From Anaerolineaceae bacterium (GTDB lineage: Bacteria; Chloroflexota; Anaerolineae; Anaerolineales; Anaerolineaceae): a stretch of 21,886 nucleotides of DNA. The stretch spans positions 1-21,886 of the forward strand of contig DMDF01000145.1 of assembly GCA_003446605.1 (NCBI GenBank), written 5' to 3'. A program made the position numbers and the translations under genes. Every line of letters begins with the position of its first letter. The first letter of the stretch is position 1. Shown piece after piece: positions 14,458-21,701 of this stretch. The notes beneath the pieces were generated by a model that was not told the origin of the DNA, searched no databases, and was given only the letters and a program-made list of their open reading frames with translations.

Positions 14458-15804
14458 TTAGTACTTCCCGTATTCCTTTCCGGTGTCAATCATGGCATGT
14501 ACATTCTCAGCTGTTGCGTCATCCAGAACCGCACCATTTGCAAGAATATACCCGCCATCTCCGGCGACATCATCAATCAGTCTTTTTACATAATCTGTAA
14601 CCTCTTGAGGCTTGCCAGCCTTTAGCAGAGAACCAGATACATTCCCACCAAATGCCGCCCATCCACCCAGTTTTTTCTTGACTTCCTTCATATCGGTTTG
14701 GTCAAACATCCATACCGTATGTCCAGCAGGAATACCAGAATCGCTAATGATATCCAGCCGTTGGTTATATCCACCTTCTACAAAAATATAAGGAATAGCT
14801 CCCGCATCAATTAACCCCAGCAGCACTACTTTGAGTGATGACCAGTAAAATTTCTCAAAATCCTTGTTCGACATGAAACCATCAGCACCTTTATGCAGCG
14901 GCATGAATACAAAGGGACTATTGGCAGCATTAGCACCACTCAATCCCAACTCGATCGCGATCGGGACAAGCCGTTCCATAGCTTCCATCAGCTTGGCAGG
15001 TTGGCGATACATATCAAGCATAATCCCCCGTGTACCTCGCAAGGTATCACCCAGGTAATCAAAAGGAGCCTTGGTAATACCACTGATGATCTGAGGCAGC
15101 CCCAGACCAGCCATGGATGCATTTTCTATCGGTCCGACCGCTCCAAACCATTCCAATGCAGCCTGCCCGGCTGCTAATAATTTCTGGTAGGATTGCTGAA
15201 CATTGGGTATTCCTACCGGCACAGCAGCCATCGCGACCAGCGGCAATTCTATTACATTGGTCCATGGCGAAAGCATTGCCCAGGGACCGAGGGAGCCTAC
15301 TACACGCGGCAAATATGTATGCTGGAAGAAATGGCTTGGATCGTTGATAAGGGTATCGTATTCGTCCGCCCTCATATACTCTTCTTCAACGTATTGGTAA
15401 GATGTGTTGGGTGGTGTACCATGCCCTGCCCAGTGATAATGTTGAATATTCAGCAGTTCATACACTTTGCCAGGACCAATCATCGAGCAGCTAACCAGAC
15501 TATCTGGTAAGAAATCAGCGTTGAATTTTCGGAAAGTATCACCCAAGACTTCATAATCGTACATAAGCTTTTCTACAGTTACGCCATTGTACTGAGCAGG
15601 GTAAACTCCAACCCAGGGAATGATCGGGATACGTTCAGGCTTTTTCAACTGAACCACATCGCTTATCATGCGAGTTCGCTGCTCATAAGCTTTTTTCGCT
15701 TCAGGAGTAGTAAATTCCAACCCGGCATTCGCCCAGGCTTGCAGTCTGGCAGTTTGTCTCTCTTTTACGGTCAATTCTTTCCAGTTTTCAGGCATGGGAA
15801 ACAT
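14458..15804 (-). CDS. URO-D superfamily protein 2, corrinoid methyltransferase-like
   Basis: Larger URO-D-family protein (448 residues), distantly similar to MtaA/MtbA-type corrinoid methyltransferases. It has the RTRMISDVVQLKKPERIPIIP entry strand (about 44-64), KLMEAMERLVP and FVFMPLHKGADGFMSNKDFEKFYW, and ends GGYILANGAVLDDATAENVHAMIDTGKEYGKY like the other URO-D protein. Where MtaA/MtbA have His-x-Cys for zinc, this reads Val-Glu-Gly-Gly (IFVEGGYNQRLDII), and the later Cys is Ser in GGNVSG. Catalysis must therefore differ, or substrate activation uses another residue. AGGAG lies eight bases before the ATG; the gene starts three bases after the corrinoid-protein stop, strongly indicating that the two work together. 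Substrate unknown. Confidence 0.85.
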   Translation of the reverse strand: MFPMPENWKELTVKERQTARLQAWANAGLEFTTPEAKKAYEQRTRMISDVVQLKKPERIPIIPWVGVYPAQYNGVTVEKLMYDYEVLGDTFRKFNADFLPDSLVSCSMIGPGKVYELLNIQHYHWAGHGTPPNTSYQYVEEEYMRADEYDTLINDPSHFFQHTYLPRVVGSLGPWAMLSPWTNVIELPLVAMAAVPVGIPNVQQSYQKLLAAGQAALEWFGAVGPIENASMAGLGLPQIISGITKAPFDYLGDTLRGTRGIMLDMYRQPAKLMEAMERLVPIAIELGLSGANAANSPFVFMPLHKGADGFMSNKDFEKFYWSSLKVVLLGLIDAGAIPYIFVEGGYNQRLDIISDSGIPAGHTVWMFDQTDMKEVKKKLGGWAAFGGNVSGSLLKAGKPQEVTDYVKRLIDDVAGDGGYILANGAVLDDATAENVHAMIDTGKEYGKY

Positions 15805-15807
15805 TTC

Positions 15808-16431
15808 TCACGCTCCTATCCATTGTTTTGCCAGGGAAACAGCCGCAATTGCATCTTGCCCATAAGCATCTGCACCGGTATATACACAGATCCGTTCATT
15901 AACCTGCCCGCCACCGATCATTATTTTTACATCCGCTTTGGCTTCTTTCAACGCAGCAACGGTTACTTTCATCGGATCATAAGCAGTTGTAAGGAAACCA
16001 CTCAACCCTACAATGGTCGCCTCTGTCTCCTTTACTGCTTCCACAAATTTTTCTGCGGATACATCTACCCCTAAATCGGTAACCTCAAAACCATTGATAT
16101 CAAGCATAAAAACTACAATATCCTTGGCAATATTATGAATATCGCCCTGCACCGTACCGATGACAACTTTCCCTAGCTTGTGGGTGACAACCTCTTCAGT
16201 CATATGTGATTTAAGAATTTCAGAGATGGATTTGATCATCTCCCCCGCTAATATCAATTCCGGGATAAATGCTTCCCCATTTTCAAATTGATCGCCGATT
16301 ATATCCATGGCTTGCTTGCAGGAATCCAGAATCTTCAGTGGATCTGCTCCACCATCCAGAAGCTGGGTAGTAATTTGACGAGCATCCTCCTCCCGCATTT
16401 CTGTGATGGCACTAATGAGGGCTTGCGACAT
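15808..16431 (-). CDS. Corrinoid (B12-binding) methyl-carrier protein, MtaC/MtbC-like
   Basis: Carries a cobamide that shuttles methyl groups between methyltransferases. The 207 residues have the usual two parts: an N-terminal helical cap (about 1-80, with FENGEAFIPELILAGEMIK) and a Rossmann-like B12 domain with GTVQGDIHNIAKDIV (92-106). His99 is the lower cobalt ligand; the DxHxxG motif has Ala102 where Gly is normal. GLSGFLTTAYDPM (142-154) and IGGGQVNERI (172-181) complete the pocket. The ATG at 16431 follows AAAGGAGAG by about six bases; a longer form from an upstream in-frame TTG is unlikely. The URO-D 2 gene follows after three bases, forming a methyltransferase-carrier pair. Confidence 0.94.
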   Translation of the reverse strand: MSQALISAITEMREEDARQITTQLLDGGADPLKILDSCKQAMDIIGDQFENGEAFIPELILAGEMIKSISEILKSHMTEEVVTHKLGKVVIGTVQGDIHNIAKDIVVFMLDINGFEVTDLGVDVSAEKFVEAVKETEATIVGLSGFLTTAYDPMKVTVAALKEAKADVKIMIGGGQVNERICVYTGADAYGQDAIAAVSLAKQWIGA

Positions 16432-16734
16432 GTTTCTCTCCTTTCCCTTACGCAATTTTTTTATGATGATTTTTAATCAGTAATATTATATATGCAAGAA
16501 GCTTGGTTTCATCACTGGAACTGCCAGGGAGAAAAGATAATCTTTGCATACAGTAGAGGACACTCAATTTTTCAAGGCTGTCAGTAGATAATTATCTTCT
16601 ACCAATGCATCATGGAACAGCGAATGAAATCTAAATACACGTTCTTCTTTCCTAAAAAATACTGGGTAGGGTTGCTGTTATAGCCGAGATTCTTCGGTCG
16701 CTGCGCTCCCTCAGCTTGACACGCTGGTACAGCG
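16432..16734. other. Intergenic region between corrinoid gene and activase gene
   Basis: No gene seen in 303 bases. A TATAAT-like box on the minus strand (16485-16490) could be the -10 of the corrinoid operon, but the -35 is poor. A 12-base perfect palindrome AGATAATTATCT is at 16586-16597. From 16686 to about 16721 runs a GC-rich stretch beginning GAGATTCTTCGG and containing CGCTGCGCTCCC, resembling dispersed intergenic repeats. A small CGCTG-TAC-CAGCG hairpin lies at 16722-16734, just after the activase stop on the minus strand. Confidence 0.5.
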
Positions 16735-18387
16735 TTATCCCCTCTCGCTCTCTTCCAGCGCGATCAATGCCGCACCCAGGGCACCGCAAATTTCCGGCTC
16801 TTCGGGAAGTAAAACATTTCCTCCCAACCGCTCCTCGACAGCAGCCACCACGCCCGGGTTTCTTGCCACGCCACCGGTCATCATCCATTCCCGTTCCAAT
16901 TTCCTGCGTCCCGCCAGGGCGGTGACTTTGGCTGCCACAGAGCGGTTGAGCCCCTGCACGATATCCTCCACGCGCTTCCCTGAAGCAATGAGCGAGACAA
17001 CCTCCGATTGAGCGAAAACAGAGCACATACTGGAAATGGTGATATTCTCGCGCGCTTGCAGACCGCGCAGAGCCATTTCTTCGATGGTGAGCCCCAGCGA
17101 TTGCGCCATCATCTCCAAAAATCGCCCTGTACCGGCAGCGCATTTATCGTTCATCATAAAATCCCGCACACTGCCATCTCCATTTAATAAAATAATCTTG
17201 CTATCCTGCCCGCCGATGTCGATGACGGTGCGCACAGCAGGGTTGAGAAAATGCGCTCCCCGGGCATGGCAGGTGATCTCGGTCACATCCCGATCGCGGA
17301 AAGTGATGCCAGCGCGTCCGTAGCCTGTTGAAACGGTGCTGGAAATCTGCTGGTGATGAAGATTCGCTTTCCTGAGCGCTTGTTCCAGCGCTTGCTGGGC
17401 GCTCTCCACGATCTGCACGCCGGTCAGCAAGGTGCAGGAAGAAATGATCCGTTTTTCTTGATCCAGAATCACTGCATTGGTGGTAGTGGAACCGCTGTCA
17501 ATGCCCGCATAGTAACCCGCTCTGCTTTGGCGGATGGATACAGGATGAGTTTTTATCAGCTCTTTTATCTCCTCATAAAAAGCCCCCAGGCGGGTGCTCA
17601 TCTGCGCAGCACCCTGAGATGTGTAATCCGTTTCAATTTTGACCATCGGGATATTCAACCGATCGTGTAATGTGGCATATTCAAACCCGTAAAAATCGCA
17701 GAAATTGACCGTGTTGTAAATAACACCTCGTAAATTTGGGTCTTCGGTGAGAGCACGCCGGGAGTTGAGGTCGGTCATGCGCATGCAAGCAGGCTGCGCC
17801 AGCAATTCACCCGCATACCAATCCATAAGGTCCTCAAGATCATCAACTTCAGGGGGAACGCCCAAACGGCGCAGACCGGTACAGGTGTTATTGCGCACCG
17901 GCAAAGGAGATTTCTTGCGGATATCCTCCAGCAGAGCATCCCCCAGACGAGCTCCCATCACTGCTACATAGTGACCCTCAGGTAGCGCATCCAACCTGTT
18001 GAATGCAGAACGAAAAGCCCGGCAATTGAAGGTTTTACCGGTCTGTTTTTCCCAATCCCTGAGCAAACGCAACAGTTCATTTTTATAGATCTCCCTGCCG
18101 CATTCCTCCTGCCGCCGGGGCAATAAAAGCATTTCGGTTGGTTGATCCAACGACCGCAGCACATCCCAGGCACGGCGGATCGAATCGCAACAATCGGTCA
18201 AAATCAGCACATCCGCATCATCTCCAGTACGCGCTGCCAGCAGCGCCCGTGAATAGCTGCACATATTCCTATGCGTCAGTCCATCGGCTGCATCCAGATT
18301 TTCCGGCATGGGGTTATAGAGGGCTGTTTCTTCATCAAAGCCAGCAAACAGCTCAACCGGGGTATATTTGCATACATAACGGATCAT
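16735..18387 (-). CDS. Fused 2-hydroxyacyl-CoA dehydratase-like (HgdB-type) domain and ASKHA activase
   Basis: A 550-residue fusion. Residues about 1-285 resemble a 2-hydroxyacyl-CoA dehydratase (HgdB/FldC) subunit, with cysteines 43, 66, 67 and 230 and the closing ETDYTSQGAAQMSTRLGAF (252-270). Residues about 292-548 are a BadF/BcrA/HgdC-type activase. It has GIDSGSTTTNAVI (295-307, phosphate loop), STGYGR (353-358), VIDIGGQDSKII (388-399) and TGGVARNPGV (504-513). KCAAGTGRF and SSMCSVFAQSE supply Cys416 and Cys455, the two ligands that in HgdC hold a [4Fe-4S] cluster between two subunits. Known activases use ATP to deliver low-potential electrons to their dehydratase. The start overlaps the stop of the HgdB-like gene by four bases (ATGA), so the two are translationally coupled. 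The substrate is not evident. Confidence 0.9.
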   Translation of the reverse strand: MIRYVCKYTPVELFAGFDEETALYNPMPENLDAADGLTHRNMCSYSRALLAARTGDDADVLILTDCCDSIRRAWDVLRSLDQPTEMLLLPRRQEECGREIYKNELLRLLRDWEKQTGKTFNCRAFRSAFNRLDALPEGHYVAVMGARLGDALLEDIRKKSPLPVRNNTCTGLRRLGVPPEVDDLEDLMDWYAGELLAQPACMRMTDLNSRRALTEDPNLRGVIYNTVNFCDFYGFEYATLHDRLNIPMVKIETDYTSQGAAQMSTRLGAFYEEIKELIKTHPVSIRQSRAGYYAGIDSGSTTTNAVILDQEKRIISSCTLLTGVQIVESAQQALEQALRKANLHHQQISSTVSTGYGRAGITFRDRDVTEITCHARGAHFLNPAVRTVIDIGGQDSKIILLNGDGSVRDFMMNDKCAAGTGRFLEMMAQSLGLTIEEMALRGLQARENITISSMCSVFAQSEVVSLIASGKRVEDIVQGLNRSVAAKVTALAGRRKLEREWMMTGGVARNPGVVAAVEERLGGNVLLPEEPEICGALGAALIALEESERG

Positions 18388-19655
18388 GATCTCCCCTCCA
18401 GCATCTCCAGAAAAGCCTGCATGCGGGTGCTCATCTGACCATCATTGATATTCTTGCGATCGCAGCCATCTCCATCCAGCACCAGTACCGGGATACCTGC
18501 CTGCTCCAGAGCTGCACTCATCAGATGTGCGTTACCCAGGGTCTGTTTACAACCCCAATGACAAAAATAGATCACACCATCTGCTTTAAGTTCGCGCGCC
18601 ATTTCAAGCAGCCTGACAGCGCGGTTTTCTCCCGACCCGTTGAAAGAATTGAGCAGCAATCGCTTTGCCATCGCTTCATAGGGATGGCTTGCATCCACAT
18701 CATCCACATAATCAAAATTGAGATCACAAGCCAGCAATTGGCGCTGTGTATTGAAGTTGAAGAGCTCCCGCATGGAATCCTGCCAGGAGGGGATGGTATG
18801 CACCCACAGCAAGCGTGTTTCCCCGTGGGACGAAACAGCGGCGTTGGTATCCTCCAGAAGCAGCCGAAAATATTCCTCCGCTTCAGACGTCCCTAACGAG
18901 ACATGCGTCGGGAATAGTTTATGCATCTCGGTGGTCAGGTTGCTGGGCATATATTTCCCCGCCAGCAGATGCAGATGTTCACGGTACATTCTCAAAGAAC
19001 GGTTCTCGCTGCGCATGACCTCTACAAGACGATCCTCCTCCAACTTTTCCCCCATCACCTCTTCGATCATGTGTGTCACATCTTCAAGTTGCCCAGCAAC
19101 GTAAGCGATCGTTTCGGCGGTGCAAACACCCGGAACATCCACCACAAAATGAGGAACCTGGTAATGCGCCGCGATGGTGCGAAAAGTGCTCAGATTGGCA
19201 TCACAGGCGAGCGAGGTATTGGCAACAAAGCGGGGAGGTTCAAGCACATCTGATAGAGCTGCGCCCAGCAGCGTTTTATGATAGGAACAAAAAGTCTGGG
19301 GCACGCCACTGTTTTCCGCATAGCCGATGAACGCCCCTTCGCTATTCGCCCCATTGAGATAACCAGCCAGCCCTTCGGTAAACATCGGGAGGATATGCAT
19401 GGCATGCAGCACCTCACAGGGGAAAAAGAGGTTGACCATGGCGCAGCGCTCAGGGCGCTGCAAAGATCGCAGGATGGTGCGGTTGTTCATATTGGCAACA
19501 TACTGCTGGCTTGGTAGAAGGCGATTATCAGGCAGTGACTTCATCTGAAATGAACTAACCTTATATCCTACCTTCAAGAGAGACAATGCTTTTCGGGGTG
19601 ATGTGAGGGTAAATTGCCCAACCATTGCCCCGAATTTTTCGATGACTTTATTCAT
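18384..19655 (-). CDS. 2-hydroxyacyl-CoA dehydratase family (HgdB-like) iron-sulfur protein
   Basis: A 423-residue protein of the HgdA/HgdB/BcrBC family, which hold [4Fe-4S] or, in double-cubane proteins, [8Fe-9S] clusters and accept electrons from an ATP-driven activase. Visible landmarks are LFFPCEVLHAMHILP (76-90, Cys80), FCSYHKTLLGA (Cys123), CDANLS (Cys151), FCHWGCKQTLG (Cys365, Cys369) and LVLDGDGCDRKN..GQMSTRMQAFLEML (391-419), the family ending. Its partner is the fused HgdB-like/activase protein encoded next with a four-base overlap, so this two-gene operon holds two dehydratase-type domains plus an activase. There is no CoA-transferase or ligase nearby, which argues against ordinary amino-acid fermentation. 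The start codon has only a weak AGG upstream and overlaps a small leader ORF. Confidence 0.9.
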   Translation of the reverse strand: MNKVIEKFGAMVGQFTLTSPRKALSLLKVGYKVSSFQMKSLPDNRLLPSQQYVANMNNRTILRSLQRPERCAMVNLFFPCEVLHAMHILPMFTEGLAGYLNGANSEGAFIGYAENSGVPQTFCSYHKTLLGAALSDVLEPPRFVANTSLACDANLSTFRTIAAHYQVPHFVVDVPGVCTAETIAYVAGQLEDVTHMIEEVMGEKLEEDRLVEVMRSENRSLRMYREHLHLLAGKYMPSNLTTEMHKLFPTHVSLGTSEAEEYFRLLLEDTNAAVSSHGETRLLWVHTIPSWQDSMRELFNFNTQRQLLACDLNFDYVDDVDASHPYEAMAKRLLLNSFNGSGENRAVRLLEMARELKADGVIYFCHWGCKQTLGNAHLMSAALEQAGIPVLVLDGDGCDRKNINDGQMSTRMQAFLEMLEGRS

Positions 19656-19680
19656 TACGCCTACTTCTCAGAAATTTCAT
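19648..19680 (-). CDS. Possible 10-codon leader peptide overlapping the HgdB-like start
   Basis: ATG at 19680 encodes MKFLRSRRNE and stops inside the first codons of the HgdB-like gene. GGGGAG lies about ten bases before it, a better ribosome site than that of the main gene. This layout suggests translational coupling. With only ten codons, chance is a real possibility. Confidence 0.35.
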   Translation of the reverse strand: MKFLRSRRNE

Positions 19681-19769
19681 TGTTCCACAACTCCCCTCAG
19701 TTTCTCGTTCAGTTTAGACAATCCAACACCAAATAATCAAGATAAACCGGGCGATGCGTAATTCCAAAA

Positions 19770-19798
19770 ATTATAGCACCCAATTTTGTAAAAGTTAA
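19770..19798 (-). promoter_or_regulatory. Promoter of the HgdB-like / activase operon
   Basis: Minus strand TTAACT (19793-19798), 17-base spacer, TATAAT (19770-19775) preceded by TGC, an extended -10. The predicted start is about 19763. Confidence 0.8.
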
Positions 19799-20078
19799 AA
19801 ATATCGATTTTTCTGTTGTTTTGGATTTAAATCAATCTTTTTTCATTCGAGTCAGAAGCGCACAGCAAGGATTGAGGATCACTTCTTTTCTGCCAATAGA
19901 TGGAAATATATAAATACCTTCACCATTCATGCAACTCCCAATAATCACGTACATTTTTCTTGTTTTACAACCACAATGAAAGTTCAACCGTGTCACAAGC
20001 CTTTTTAGGTGATAATACCATCACTAACTTTAAAACGCGCAAACTATCTGAAAATGAGCCCCGGATTTGGACACAAAA

Positions 20079-20107
20079 GAACTACAAGATTATATATCTT
20101 GTAGTTC
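20079..20107 (-). terminator. Terminator after the YibE/F gene
   Basis: A perfect 11-bp stem GAACTACAAGA / TCTTGTAGTTC with a 7-base AT loop; on the minus strand followed by TTTTGTG. It lies about 65 bases beyond the YibE/F stop. Confidence 0.75.
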
Positions 20108-20172
20108 ATTATTTTGGGATGAAATACCCTGTGTCAAATTATTGAATCTTCATCTCTATTCTATGTATCTCT

Positions 20173-21636
20173 CTATTCCTGATCATGCATCACATCCCCG
20201 TTTTCATTATCTCGTTCCGTTGAATCGGCATCAAGTTCAGCGATGCCAGATACATCTTCGCTCAGATCATCAAAATTTTGTTCTGAACCATTGGAATCCA
20301 ATGCATCATCGTACTTGATGACCACTTCCATCGAATGTTCACTACCATTGAACTGCATAGATTGGACCGTTCCATGCATCTCAGCATTTACTTCTTTCCC
20401 AGTTTGGTAATCATCTCCGATAAATACTCCGGGTTGCACACTATCTCCAATTTTCACACCCGTCCGACTTGCTTCTATTTTGTAAACAACAAATTTTTCA
20501 GACATGTTTCCCTCCGATTTCTTAAGAAATATAAAACCACCCAAAAGCGCCGTAAATGGTGCCACGGTAACTAAACCAAAACTGCCAACTATCGTTTTCA
20601 GTATTTCAGAAGCAACGTAATTTGTATTGACCATGTAAATTGGTGGTACCCCCTGAGCCATGAATACCATTAATAATGACAGATATCCTGACACATATGC
20701 CATTAAAAGCGTGGTAACCATAGTGCTGGTCATATTTCGACCAACAGCAAATCCGGATGCCACGAGTTCTTTGAAATTTAGATCCGGTCTTTTTTCAACC
20801 ACCTCATTCATCGCAGTAGCAACATCAATTGCCACATCCAGTACCGCTCCAGAAGCTCCAATAAAAACGGCAGCGATATACAAGCGCGATAGGTTCAGTA
20901 TTTCAAAACCCATGAACAGCAACGTCTCAGAAAAAGGCTGTACAGCGCCATGAAGCTTGAAATATGGCATCAGAACAAGGGATAAAATAAGAGTAAGCAA
21001 AATCCCGAGGAACGAACCCAGGAAGGCAACAATCGCAGTTTTGTTAATCCCCGCAACCAAAAAAATAGTTACCGCAGTAATGATCGTCACAACTATAAAC
21101 GCGACAGGCACCGGATCTTTTCCAATCAAGATGCCAGGCAATAATAACTTCCATATGATAATTACTGTAAAAGCAAATGCTAAAAGGGATCTAACCCCTC
21201 TCCATCTGGCAAAGGCGATCAATAATATTGCAAAAAAGACGAGCAAAATTATTTCAACATGAATGCGATAATGATCATAGGCAGTAGCATTGATAACCTG
21301 ACCATCTTCAATCCTATCCAAAACCAGAAACACCAGGTCGCCTTCCATGAAGAGCTTATCAGTTTCCATTTTCCCCAAGAGAAGATTGGTAGCAGTCACG
21401 ATCTGCCCTTTATAATCCGTATTAAGTATTTCCACTTCCATTGACTGACTTCCAGCAGTTACGACTCCGTAATATTCTAGCGCCGAGTTATCAACACTAA
21501 GAACACGTGCCCGAGCTCTTTCCACATTACGTCCAAATGGGGATTCGTACAGGTCAGGCACAACAAGCATAACAATAGTCAGCAAAAAAATAAACAAGGA
21601 GAAAACAATCTCCCGATTGAGTTTAATTTTCTTCAT
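20173..21636 (-). CDS. YibE/F-family membrane protein with C-terminal lipoyl-like domain
   Basis: A 487-residue membrane protein of the YibE/F family, whose biochemical role is not established. It has one N-terminal helix (about 10-27), an extracytoplasmic beta-rich part (about 40-115), then a block of about seven or eight helices (about 125-375) with the family residues IGASGAVLDVAIDVATAMNEV, FAVGRNMTSTMVTTLLMAYV and VGSFGLVTVAPFTALLGG. Residues about 382-444 form an added domain (GVKIGDSVQPGVFIGDDYQTGKEV..GTVQSM) that reads like a biotinyl/lipoyl-type barrel without a modification lysine. Residues 445-487 are a very acidic tail. AAAGGA lies eight bases before the ATG. It follows an alkaline phosphatase gene by 65 bases on the same strand and is probably co-transcribed with it. 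Confidence 0.88.
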   Translation of the reverse strand: MKKIKLNREIVFSLFIFLLTIVMLVVPDLYESPFGRNVERARARVLSVDNSALEYYGVVTAGSQSMEVEILNTDYKGQIVTATNLLLGKMETDKLFMEGDLVFLVLDRIEDGQVINATAYDHYRIHVEIILLVFFAILLIAFARWRGVRSLLAFAFTVIIIWKLLLPGILIGKDPVPVAFIVVTIITAVTIFLVAGINKTAIVAFLGSFLGILLTLILSLVLMPYFKLHGAVQPFSETLLFMGFEILNLSRLYIAAVFIGASGAVLDVAIDVATAMNEVVEKRPDLNFKELVASGFAVGRNMTSTMVTTLLMAYVSGYLSLLMVFMAQGVPPIYMVNTNYVASEILKTIVGSFGLVTVAPFTALLGGFIFLKKSEGNMSEKFVVYKIEASRTGVKIGDSVQPGVFIGDDYQTGKEVNAEMHGTVQSMQFNGSEHSMEVVIKYDDALDSNGSEQNFDDLSEDVSGIAELDADSTERDNENGDVMHDQE

Positions 21637-21659
21637 TGATAGAATCCTTTAAGCGGAAT

Positions 21660-21686
21660 AGGAAGACTGACGTGATCAGTCTTCCT
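21660..21686 (-). other. Intercistronic hairpin between phosphatase and YibE/F genes
   Basis: An 11-bp perfect inverted repeat AGGAAGACTGA / TCAGTCTTCCT with a five-base loop. No T-run follows on the minus strand (TATTCCGC), so it is more likely an mRNA processing or stability element, or a partial terminator. Confidence 0.6.
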
Positions 21687-21701
21687 ACCCCAGATGACTA
21701 T

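Larger units (their letters stand above)
19681..20172. other. Non-coding region between the HgdB-like and YibE/F genes
   Basis: About 490 AT-rich bases. It holds the HgdB-operon promoter (19770-19798) with its leader of about 108 bases, the YibE/F terminator (20079-20107) and a small GTGAT-N6-ATCAC hairpin near 20008-20024. No convincing gene on either strand and no RNA family I recognise. Confidence 0.6.

Noticed and set aside
14200..14625. Plus-strand frame of 141 codons starting at 14200
   Set aside because: It runs through the tRNA-Arg and over the end of the URO-D gene; it has no ribosome site and is an overlap artefact.
19960..20145. 61-codon plus-strand frame in the 19.7-20.1 kb gap
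   Set aside because: Begins at a TTG without a ribosome site and crosses the YibE/F terminator hairpin.
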